Assembly (NCBI GenBank): GCA_029242545.1
Contig: JAQWTV010000066.1
Coordinates: 1-64,000 of the forward strand
Reading direction: 5' to 3'
Source of the DNA: Roseibacillus sp.
Lineage (GTDB): Bacteria > Verrucomicrobiota > Verrucomicrobiia > Verrucomicrobiales > Akkermansiaceae
DNA: 64,000 nucleotides
Part shown: positions 29,813-38,101 of the stretch, in pieces
How the letters are laid out: every line of letters starts with the position of its first letter
Numbering within the stretch: the stretch's first letter is position 1
The notes under the pieces: model-generated
What the model was told of the DNA's origin: nothing
Seen by the model: only the letters and a program-made list of their open reading frames with translations
Databases searched by the model: none
Position numbers and translations under genes: made by a program

Positions 29813-30814
29813 TTAAATGTTCCGCCGGATTATGGCGGTTCGTTTTAGCATCTTAATCCATTCGTCATAGCGGACCGAGCGTTTTTCCATCTCGACCTCC
29901 CTACGCATTCTTTCTCGCATTTCTGTGTCGAGTGCGGGAGTTGGCCCCGGGCTGATTTTAACAATCTTGACGATGGTAAAGCCGATCCTGTCTTTTAGCG
30001 GCCCCACTATGTCGTCTTTCGAAGCTTCGAAAATGATATCAGCAAATCCGATCTCGAGGTCGGAGCGCAAGGTGTCTTCCCAGAGGCCACCCTTGTCAGC
30101 AAAAGCTCCCGAAGAGTGAGCCTCGGCGGTAGAGGCGAAGTCCGCCCCGCCTCGAACCTCTTCTGCAAGCTTTTCAGCGAGGGAGAGTTGTTCCTGCTGG
30201 GTAGCAACCGGGTTCTCCTGATTGATCGCAGGAATGTAAATTTTCCGGAATGTAATTTTATCCCCGGTCTGATCCCGCAATTCCGTAGCGCGTGTCTTGA
30301 AGCGTGAGGCGATCTCACTCTCCGTTGCAGGTGCGACATCCTTGAATTGCTCCCGCTTGAAGGACTGCACCAGAATTTTTTCCTGTTGCGATTTCTCGAA
30401 TTCTCGTCGGGTCATTCTTGTCGATTGGAGATACTTCCGGAATTCCTGCTCGTTACCGTCGAAATTGATTCGGATAAATCGTTCAACATCCTGTTTCACG
30501 ATGTATTCGGGGATCTGAAGCTTGCGCTCTTCGAGGTTGCTGAGGACCAGTTTGTGCTCAATAAGCTCCTCCAGCACTTCATCTCGCGCCTCAGCAAAAG
30601 CCTGTTGGAACTTTTCACCGCGGCGGGGATACTTTGCCAGCAGAGAAGAGATGGTCGGGGCGAGTTGCTGCTCAACCTCCCGGGTGCTGATCATCTTGCC
30701 ATTTACGGTCGCCGCAGTTTTGAGGAGTGGCACCGGCGCGGCTGCCAAGGGGGCGATCAGGAGGGCGATAACGGAGAAAATAGTTTTCATGGTCGATTGA
30801 GGGACTCTAACCAC
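29813..30814 (-). CDS. Periplasmic peptidyl-prolyl isomerase (SurA/PpiC-like)
   Basis: Signal peptide, SurA-N-like helices, parvulin-type AEEVRGGADFASTAEAHSSGAFADKGGLWEDTLRSDL...GFTIVKI. Confidence 0.85.
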   Translation of the reverse strand: MVRVPQSTMKTIFSVIALLIAPLAAAPVPLLKTAATVNGKMISTREVEQQLAPTISSLLAKYPRRGEKFQQAFAEARDEVLEELIEHKLVLSNLEERKLQIPEYIVKQDVERFIRINFDGNEQEFRKYLQSTRMTRREFEKSQQEKILVQSFKREQFKDVAPATESEIASRFKTRATELRDQTGDKITFRKIYIPAINQENPVATQQEQLSLAEKLAEEVRGGADFASTAEAHSSGAFADKGGLWEDTLRSDLEIGFADIIFEASKDDIVGPLKDRIGFTIVKIVKISPGPTPALDTEMRERMRREVEMEKRSVRYDEWIKMLKRTAIIRRNI

Positions 30815-33774
30815 TCTATTGCCTCAGAAAGCATACTGCTCGGAGCCTTCGACCTCAAGCGGGGAAACTGGCGGTTATCGACCATCAGGAATCCTCCGTT
30901 ACGTTGGACCATGAGCCGATCTCCACGGATTTCGACGGTCTCCGCGTCAGCCATTGTTGCCTCAAATCTAAGCCGGGTGACTTTAATAAGATTTCTCGCG
31001 GGTCGAGTGATCGGGCCATAACGATCCCGGAGCCTTGATTCGAAGGCGTGTAGCTCTTCCAGAGAGGTCAGGCTTGCCATTTCCCGGTAGGCGGCCACCC
31101 GAGCCTTGGAGTCTTTGATGTATTCTGCGGGGAAAAAAGCTGGAAGCTTCTGATCATCAGTCTCTTCGTATCGAGATTCTGAAAAGATAATGAAGCTCGC
31201 ACGAAGAATGACATCTACCCTTCGGCGAACCTTGCGGCCGCTGAGCTGCTCGACGGATTGCCTCAGGAGCTGGCAATAGAGATCGAAGCCCACTGCGGCT
31301 ATGTGGCCTGACTGCCTTGTGCCAAGCAGGTTACCAGCACCGCGGATCTCGAGATCGCGCATGGCAATTTTGAAGCCTGATCCCAACGCAGTGTATTGTT
31401 TGATCGCGCTGACTCGTTTTTTTGCATCACCGGTAGAAACCTGATCTCGGGGCAGCATGAGGATGGCATAAGCTCGTCTGTCAGCCCGTCCAACCCTGCC
31501 TCTCAATTGATAGAGGTCCGCCAGGCCGAAGCGATCTGCCCGGTCTATCATGATGGTATTGGCGTTGGGGATATCAATCCCGCTTTCGATAATAGTCGTA
31601 GAAAGGAGAACATCGGCTTTGCCCGCGACGAATGAATGCATCACCTCCTCGAGGTCTTCCCGGGCCATTTGGCCGTGGCCAATTAGGATCCGGGCTTCGG
31701 GAACCAGTTCGAGCAGGCGCTTTCGGATCATGTCAATGCTCTGAACCCGGTTATGCAGAAAGAATACCTGTCCTCCACGCTCCAGTTCCCGGCGAATGCA
31801 GTCCCTTATGACGCGTTCGTCATAGGAGCAGACCGAGGTGTGAACCGGAATCCGATTCGGAGGAGGGGTGTCGATAGTGGACATGTCGCGAACGCCCATA
31901 AGGGAAAGGTAGAGCGTGCGCGGAATAGGGGTGGCCGAGAGAGAAAGGAGGTCAATCTGATGGAACCGCTCCTTGAATTGTTCCTTGTGCTTAACGCCGA
32001 ACCTTTGTTCCTCGTCAACGATAGCGAGTCCGAGCTTATGAAAAATGACATCGCCGGAGAGAAGGCGGTGAGTGCCGATCACGATATCCACACTTCCTTC
32101 TGCTACGCCTCGGATGGTGTCGGAGATCTCACTAGGTTTTCTAAAGCGGCTTAGTAGGTCGATCCGGATGGGGAAGTCGCTCATTCGCTCGCGGAATGTC
32201 CGCCAATGCTGTTCGGCCAGCACGGTCGTTGGGACAAGAATGGCAACTTGTGATCCGCCGGTGACAGCCTTGAAAGCAGCTCGGATGGCAACCTCAGTTT
32301 TGCCGAAGCCAACATCGCCGCAGATGAGGCGGTCCATAGGCTGGCTGGACTCCATGTCTGTCTTTGTTTCTGAGATTGCCTGAGCTTGATCGACTGTTTC
32401 TGTAAAGGGGAAGGAGTTCTCAAATTCCCACATCCACCGACTGTCTGGCGGGTGACTATATCCTTGTTGAGAGTCGCGCTCGGCATGTGTGCGGAGAAGC
32501 CGAGCCGCGTAGTCCATGATCGCGGCTTCTGCCGATTTGCGGACTTTTCCCCAGCGACTATCGCCTAGCCGACTCAAGACAGGAGCCTTACCTCCAACTC
32601 CGACGTAGCGGGAAATGAGATGGGAGTGGTCGATAGGTACATGCAGGGTGCTCCCGTCCCGGTATTCGATGGAAAGCTCCTCTTCGCCGTTTTCCCCGGC
32701 TGTCAGGCCGCGAAAGCGTCCGATTCCGTAGTCGGCATGCACGACGAGATCGTCTTCGTTGAGTTGATCCAGTTCGGTGGCGGCAGCATGAGAACGTACC
32801 TTCTCGAGACGGCGGAGGCGATTGTTTCCTCCGGCAGGTTGGGGGCGACCGAGTAGTTCTCCCAGAGAAAGAACTGCCATTTTTGTGGTCCGCAGAACGA
32901 AGCCTTCTGGAATCGAGAGGTCGAGGAATCGATAGTTGCTCTCTGGGAGATGAGTTCCTGCCAGTTCGCGAAAGCGTTCACGTTCTCCCTCGGACCCAGC
33001 GGCGATATAGATGGTCCATTGCTCGGCAAGCCATTGGTCGATATGATGAAATACAGTGCTTTGCTGTGCTCCATGGAGCACGAAGTCGCCGGCATTGAAG
33101 TGGGCAAAGGGAGTGCCATATGCCTCCAACATAAGAGCTCCTCCTGAGGGGTTATCAGTGAAGATTAGGTTGGCATTCTTGATCCCTTCCTCAAGGGCAA
33201 TGATGGTATCGGTGTTGGTAAGCCAGTCACAGACCTTGTGTTCCATCGCCGGAGCGCTAAGCATCAACTCAGCGTGATTCATCCGGCGTATTGAGGTTTG
33301 TGAATCGAGATCAAATTCACGAAGGGAGTCTAACTGCAGATCGAAAAACTCGAGGCGTAGCGGGTCGAGTGCCTGAGTCGGGAATACGTCAAGAATTCCT
33401 CCTCTTCTGGCAAACTGGTGACGGGCGTGGACCTGAGATACCTCCTCAAGACCTGCAGAGATCAACTGCTGCTGCAAGGCGTCAGGATCGCACTCCTGTC
33501 CGGCCTTCAGGTGGAGGAGAGAGGATTCAAGTTGAAGGGGGGAGGGCGCCGGATGGGACAGGGCGCTTGTGGAAGCGAGAATGATTTGCGTTCCGGTGTT
33601 TTTTCGCTGTTTGCCGAGGTGTTGAAAGGCCGCCAGGCGCTCGGCGTCGGGTTCGGGGTCGAGAATTTGAGAATCAAGAAGCCCGGAGGGAGGATCTGGA
33701 ATGCCCGTCGCCTCCAGTCCCCAGCTTGCCAACTCGGAGGATATTCGCTCTCGGTGACGAGCGGAGCCTCCCAA
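30787..33774 (-). CDS. mfd: Transcription-repair coupling factor Mfd; 5' end uncertain (frame stays open to 34077)
   Basis: CarD/RID-like ADYGIGRFRGL, helicase motifs GDVGFGKTEVAIRAAFKAV, DEEQRFGVKHKEQ, SATPIPRTL, TRED-like C-terminus. Track start is TTG at 33774. Confidence 0.93.
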   Translation of the reverse strand: MGGSARHRERISSELASWGLEATGIPDPPSGLLDSQILDPEPDAERLAAFQHLGKQRKNTGTQIILASTSALSHPAPSPLQLESSLLHLKAGQECDPDALQQQLISAGLEEVSQVHARHQFARRGGILDVFPTQALDPLRLEFFDLQLDSLREFDLDSQTSIRRMNHAELMLSAPAMEHKVCDWLTNTDTIIALEEGIKNANLIFTDNPSGGALMLEAYGTPFAHFNAGDFVLHGAQQSTVFHHIDQWLAEQWTIYIAAGSEGERERFRELAGTHLPESNYRFLDLSIPEGFVLRTTKMAVLSLGELLGRPQPAGGNNRLRRLEKVRSHAAATELDQLNEDDLVVHADYGIGRFRGLTAGENGEEELSIEYRDGSTLHVPIDHSHLISRYVGVGGKAPVLSRLGDSRWGKVRKSAEAAIMDYAARLLRTHAERDSQQGYSHPPDSRWMWEFENSFPFTETVDQAQAISETKTDMESSQPMDRLICGDVGFGKTEVAIRAAFKAVTGGSQVAILVPTTVLAEQHWRTFRERMSDFPIRIDLLSRFRKPSEISDTIRGVAEGSVDIVIGTHRLLSGDVIFHKLGLAIVDEEQRFGVKHKEQFKERFHQIDLLSLSATPIPRTLYLSLMGVRDMSTIDTPPPNRIPVHTSVCSYDERVIRDCIRRELERGGQVFFLHNRVQSIDMIRKRLLELVPEARILIGHGQMAREDLEEVMHSFVAGKADVLLSTTIIESGIDIPNANTIMIDRADRFGLADLYQLRGRVGRADRRAYAILMLPRDQVSTGDAKKRVSAIKQYTALGSGFKIAMRDLEIRGAGNLLGTRQSGHIAAVGFDLYCQLLRQSVEQLSGRKVRRRVDVILRASFIIFSESRYEETDDQKLPAFFPAEYIKDSKARVAAYREMASLTSLEELHAFESRLRDRYGPITRPARNLIKVTRLRFEATMADAETVEIRGDRLMVQRNGGFLMVDNRQFPRLRSKAPSSMLSEAIEWLESLNRP

Positions 33775-34023
33775 TACCCAGAGATTGGAATGGGAGTTGA
33801 CGCTCAGAGATGCCAGAGCGGTTGCAAATGCGTGCGCAGGAGGCTCGATAGGGCCTATAGAGAGGGGTTTTTCGCCTCCAGCTAGATTGGACGCTTCACC
33901 GAGGGCGCATCTGTCCCTTGCGAAAGCGAGGGCCTCCGCAGGCGTAGAGATTGTTGGAGCTGGGGAATCTGAGTTGATTCGCGGGCAGGGAGACAGGGCG
34001 GGTGGACTTGGGCAACTTAGATC

Positions 34024-34037
34024 TTCACAAATGTGAA
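34024..34037. promoter_or_regulatory. Inverted repeat TTCACA-AA-TGTGAA in the mfd/amidase divergent region
   Basis: Perfect 6-bp arms with 2-nt spacer in the AT-rich divergent intergenic region. Confidence 0.35.
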
Positions 34038-34083
34038 TAATTCGGTATTTTGTTAATAACCTGTAAATAACTGAAAATCACTC

Positions 34084-34902
34084 ATGGGGAGACTCCTCGC
34101 AAATCCACTCATATTTGCCGTTACACTTACATCCCTGCTTGTCACGGGGTGCTCATCTCACAGAAGTTTAAGCCTTGGAGGCGGGGGTGGTTATCGAGGA
34201 GGACCAGCTGGGATGCTCTATTCTCATTCCGCTTCTAGGAGTGGCGAGAGATCTTCCTCGGCAGCGGGCTCGGGACAGTCCCGGCAAGGAATACCAGTCA
34301 GTGTTCGTGCGTTAGTGCCGCGCAAGGCTCCCTTGGCGCTTCTCTCGGAGGTCAGGGTTCACAAGGATTACCTTCCCAAAAGCGCTCGTGGACGCAAAGG
34401 ACAGAGTTCGATGCGACCTCGCTATATCACCATCCATAGCACTCAGAACTGGAGTAAGGGTGCGGATCCGTGGCGGCATTCACTTGCGCTAAAACGCAGC
34501 AAGCTAGGGAGTCTCTCATGGCACTATACGATCGATCAGAGTGTGGCGGTACAGCATTTACCAACGAACATTACTGGGCGGCATGCCGATTTCAATGGGC
34601 CGGGAAACAAGTATTCGATTGGGCTCGAGATGTGCGAGCATAAGGGAAACAGTCTCAGCAGAACGATTGGTCGGACTGCCAAGCTCGCGGCTTACTTGAT
34701 GTATAAGCACGGGATTCCACTCTCGAAGGTAGTCCCCCATTATCACTGGCCCCGCCACGGAATGAATCCGCCGCACAAGAACTGCCCTCATTTTCTCCTC
34801 GATAACGGGCGGCCGGGAAGAAAGTGGCGCGGCTTTCAGGCGAGGGTCAAATACTACCACGATCTGATCACGGTCCAGGGGCCGTCTTATGCAATTCGGT
34901 AA
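34084..34902 (+). CDS. N-acetylmuramoyl-L-alanine amidase (amidase_2 fold), predicted lipoprotein
   Basis: Lipobox-like LLVTGCS; YITIHSTQNWSKG, WHYTIDQSVAVQHLP, SIGLEMCEH, VVPHYHW, KNCPHFLL. Confidence 0.85.
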   Translation: MGRLLANPLIFAVTLTSLLVTGCSSHRSLSLGGGGGYRGGPAGMLYSHSASRSGERSSSAAGSGQSRQGIPVSVRALVPRKAPLALLSEVRVHKDYLPKSARGRKGQSSMRPRYITIHSTQNWSKGADPWRHSLALKRSKLGSLSWHYTIDQSVAVQHLPTNITGRHADFNGPGNKYSIGLEMCEHKGNSLSRTIGRTAKLAAYLMYKHGIPLSKVVPHYHWPRHGMNPPHKNCPHFLLDNGRPGRKWRGFQARVKYYHDLITVQGPSYAIR

Positions 34903-35028
34903 AGTTGGTTCCTTTCGACTGGGAATTGCAAATCCGGATAATGTTGTGGGCCCATTACTCTACGGGATCAGCTTCTTTGCTGCCCGCAAAGGGCGAGTAA
35001 AACCTCCTGTGGGAACCTCTTCTAACCT

Positions 35029-35376
35029 GTGTCGAATAAGCCTCGGTATCACTACGTCTGCCAGCGTTGCACAGCATGCTGTAAGTGGCCCGGAGACGTG
35101 GAGTTAGAGGATTCGGAGATCACGGAGATTGCCTCCTTTCTTCGAATGGCTGAACATGATTTTGTCCAGGAATTTACCAGAATCAGGGCGAACAGGACGG
35201 GACTCTCTCTCGTCGATAAAGATTCGAGCAGCGAATGTATAATGCTGGATGGGGATGAATGCCGCATTCAGGAGGTGAAGCCTGTTCAATGCCGAGGATT
35301 TCCCAATACATGGAATTTTCCCGGATGGGAAAAGGAATGTCAATCTATCGCGGTGCCGCTCAGAGGAGAGGCCTGA
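35029..35376 (+). CDS. YkgJ-family cysteine cluster protein (GTG start)
   Basis: YVCQRCTACCKWPGDVELEDSEI...CIMLDGDECRIQEVKPVQCRGFPNTW. Confidence 0.8.
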   Translation: MSNKPRYHYVCQRCTACCKWPGDVELEDSEITEIASFLRMAEHDFVQEFTRIRANRTGLSLVDKDSSSECIMLDGDECRIQEVKPVQCRGFPNTWNFPGWEKECQSIAVPLRGEA

Positions 35377-35379
35377 TGC

Positions 35380-35403
35380 CTGAACGGTCGGCCCGTTATT
35401 CAG
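35380..35403. terminator. Hairpin between convergent YkgJ-like and hypothetical genes
   Basis: AACGG-TCGGC-CCGTT core stem, extendable with a bulge to CTGA/TCAG. Confidence 0.35.
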
Positions 35404-36490
35404 TAGGAGGAGGGGTTTGTGACCGTAACCAGCGAAGGGCCTCAATGTCTCCAAGTGCCAGTGCTCGCATGGTGTAGCCTTCGAGCAGTTCGGGTGATGT
35501 TCGAAGCGCTTCGGTTGGGGGGGGGAGTTCCCTGATCTCATTCCGGCGACGCTCTATGGAAAGCAGGAGAGTCTCAGGATTTATGTTCTCGATGGGGAAG
35601 GGGGCGTCAGGAGGAAGATTCGCGTAGGCGTTTCCTTGGATGGAAAGCCCAACCAATCCCGAGAGTATATCGTTTTCCTCGGCGAGAAATGAGCCGAGGC
35701 CCGCGTTGCGTCGCCTCGCAATGAAGGCTTCCTCTGGAGAAGCCTGCTCTGCGTAGTCCTGAAGGTTTCGACTCAGGGTGAGCAGCGGAGAGAGGTGAGG
35801 CAAGTCGACGGCGAGGGTGGCGTAGTATGCAGAGGCGGCACGATCGTTGCCTGTCGCGGCAAGGGTCTCAGTGAGGGCGATCAATGACTCGGAGGTAAAG
35901 GTCTGGAACCTTTTGGGATGATCGACTTTTCCGAGAATCTCTAGAGCTGAGTTCTTGGCCTCATTTTCCCAGGTGAGTGCTGCAAGGAGATATGATGTAA
36001 GCGAGTTATCAGGTTGGGCCTCCTGAAGTTGCCGGGCCCATTCAATCCGATCGTCGTTGGAGAAGTCATCACGCGAGGCAAGGGCAAAGAGGATATGCGG
36101 GTTGGAGGGTTCTCGGGTAATCGCGGCCCTCATGAGATTGGGGTCCTGCAGAATTATTCCTGCAGCAAGATACCCTTCGGCCGGGTGACCTTGGTTGGCG
36201 AGGTGGGTATCAAGTTCTGACCGTGTGGGAAGCTTGATGCCTGTGATCGCGAGGAGGTCCTCAAGACTGTCGACCTCTGGGGCCTCGTTGAGAGCCTGCT
36301 GAAACAAGGCAGAGTGGTTGGATTCGGAAGCTGATGCAGGTTGCCGGGTTGATTTACGGAATGGACTTGAGAGCGGAGCGCTACCCTTGGCTTCATGGAA
36401 TACATGCTTTGAAGCGCCTGAGATGCAGAGCAGGAAGATAAGCCCTCCTGCCAGGGCTGCTCCCAGATGCGTAAGAAGAGACTTGGTCAC
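35396..36490 (-). CDS. Hypothetical TPR-like secreted/membrane protein
   Basis: N-terminal TM (LGAALAGGLIFLLCISGA), alpha-helical repeats; ATGA overlap with the upstream M48 gene. Confidence 0.5.
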   Translation of the reverse strand: MTKSLLTHLGAALAGGLIFLLCISGASKHVFHEAKGSAPLSSPFRKSTRQPASASESNHSALFQQALNEAPEVDSLEDLLAITGIKLPTRSELDTHLANQGHPAEGYLAAGIILQDPNLMRAAITREPSNPHILFALASRDDFSNDDRIEWARQLQEAQPDNSLTSYLLAALTWENEAKNSALEILGKVDHPKRFQTFTSESLIALTETLAATGNDRAASAYYATLAVDLPHLSPLLTLSRNLQDYAEQASPEEAFIARRRNAGLGSFLAEENDILSGLVGLSIQGNAYANLPPDAPFPIENINPETLLLSIERRRNEIRELPPPTEALRTSPELLEGYTMRALALGDIEALRWLRSQTPPPTE

Positions 36491-37815
36491 GCGGTCGAAG
36501 CGGGTGGGATTTTCCGGAGTGTGTGGATTCGGACCAGAACAGGGGGATGAGAATAATCAAGAAGAACGCGGAATCTGTGTGGCGTGAGATTTGACAGGTT
36601 GTCCGCGGAAAGTTTCTTCAGAGCCGTAATTAGATGTTCTGGGGTTCGCTGTGCCCCTGCGGCATAGGCGTCAGCCTCAAACTCGTGTTTACGGGACCAG
36701 GCGTTAAGGAAGACCCCGAGGAAGCGGCTGACCGGGCTGAAGAGAATGCCAAAAAAGACGAGCCCAGCGTGAGGGGAGATGTTTTCTGCTGGGATGCCAA
36801 ACGCGGCAAAGAGCTGCCGGGAGAAACTGGCCTCAGGGTCGATTAGCTGGCCGAGAAGATAGAACAGGATCGCGAATTGAGCCAGAGAGAGAACAATTCG
36901 CTGAATAATATGCTTCCGTTTGAAGTGTCCGATTTCATGGGCCAGGACGGCTACGAGTTCCTCGGTCGAGTGGTTTTCGACAAGAGTGTCGTAGAGGGCG
37001 ATTTTCTTGTTCTTACCAAAACCCATAAAAAACGCGTTGGATTTTGCGGAGCGTCTCGATCCATCCATGATCGTTATTTCGGTGAGAGGGAATTCACACT
37101 CCTTCGCCATGTCATAGATAGCGTCCTTCAGCGATCCCTCCTCCATGGGTTCAAATTTATTGAAGAGTGGCATGATCAGTGAGGGAGAAAGGTAAGTGAT
37201 CGCCAGAATAAAGACGCTGAAGGCGAGCCATGCCCAGAGCCATGCGTTGGGAACGTTTTGGAAGATGAGGAGGATGCCGGCAAGAAGAGGTGCTCCAATA
37301 AGAGCGGTGAGAAGAACGGTTTTGAGCTGATCCATCACGAAGGTAGATCGGGTGGTCTTGTTGAATCCGAAACGCGCTTCCAGGACGAAAGTGGCGTAGA
37401 TTGTGAGTGGCAGGCTGAGAATGTAATTTCCAAGAAGGAGACCGAAGACATAGATGAGGCCAGAGAAGACTCCTCCGAGGCCGAGGGAGCGGGTCAACGA
37501 GTCCCACCACGCGAATCCGCCGAACAACCAGAAGGACAAGAGGATCGTCAGCGAGGCAATTGAGGAGAGAATTCCAAAGCGCGATGTGGCTCGGGTATAT
37601 TCCTGAGATTCGGAATACTTCTCGGGATTATAAATATCGATGAATTCCTCGGGGAGTTCGGGCTTGAGGGACCCAAGGGTGAGAAGCGTGGCGATAAAGT
37701 CCAAATTCCAGAGAAGAAGGAGAGCGATGATGAGCAGGATGGCTACGGTATTGAACTCAGGCATGGCCAGGGTGGAGGTTTCCGAGGGTTTAGCCCGGTG
37801 AAGCGATTGAGGCAA
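36487..37815 (-). CDS. M48-family metallopeptidase (Ste24/CAAX prenyl protease 1-like)
   Basis: HEIGHFKRKH zinc motif, multi-TM, RKHEFEADAYAAG. Confidence 0.9.
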   Translation of the reverse strand: MPQSLHRAKPSETSTLAMPEFNTVAILLIIALLLLWNLDFIATLLTLGSLKPELPEEFIDIYNPEKYSESQEYTRATSRFGILSSIASLTILLSFWLFGGFAWWDSLTRSLGLGGVFSGLIYVFGLLLGNYILSLPLTIYATFVLEARFGFNKTTRSTFVMDQLKTVLLTALIGAPLLAGILLIFQNVPNAWLWAWLAFSVFILAITYLSPSLIMPLFNKFEPMEEGSLKDAIYDMAKECEFPLTEITIMDGSRRSAKSNAFFMGFGKNKKIALYDTLVENHSTEELVAVLAHEIGHFKRKHIIQRIVLSLAQFAILFYLLGQLIDPEASFSRQLFAAFGIPAENISPHAGLVFFGILFSPVSRFLGVFLNAWSRKHEFEADAYAAGAQRTPEHLITALKKLSADNLSNLTPHRFRVLLDYSHPPVLVRIHTLRKIPPASTA

Positions 37816-38101
37816 GAACAGCTCAAATCGAACTAAGATTTCATGTTCGGAGGCCTACAGGACTCTTATTCTCCATGTAAGGTTGGGTTGTGTCTGGGGG
37901 GCGGTCGTGGACGCGGTTTGAGGTCTCTCAGGTCGAAACGTTCGATTCTGATCAGGGAGATAACCCACGAGGGGGAGTAGGGGAGTGGTAATGGCATGTT
38001 CAGGCGCGATGTAATGGTGGCTATTGGTTGTGCAGCTCCCATTATTTTGGTGTATCCTTTTTGAACAGGAGGAGTCGTGCTCCCCCCTCCCTAGTGCCCC
38101 G

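Noticed and set aside
30347-31021. 224-aa plus-strand ORF opposite the ppiC-like and mfd genes
   Set aside because: Antisense to strongly supported genes; no domain signature.
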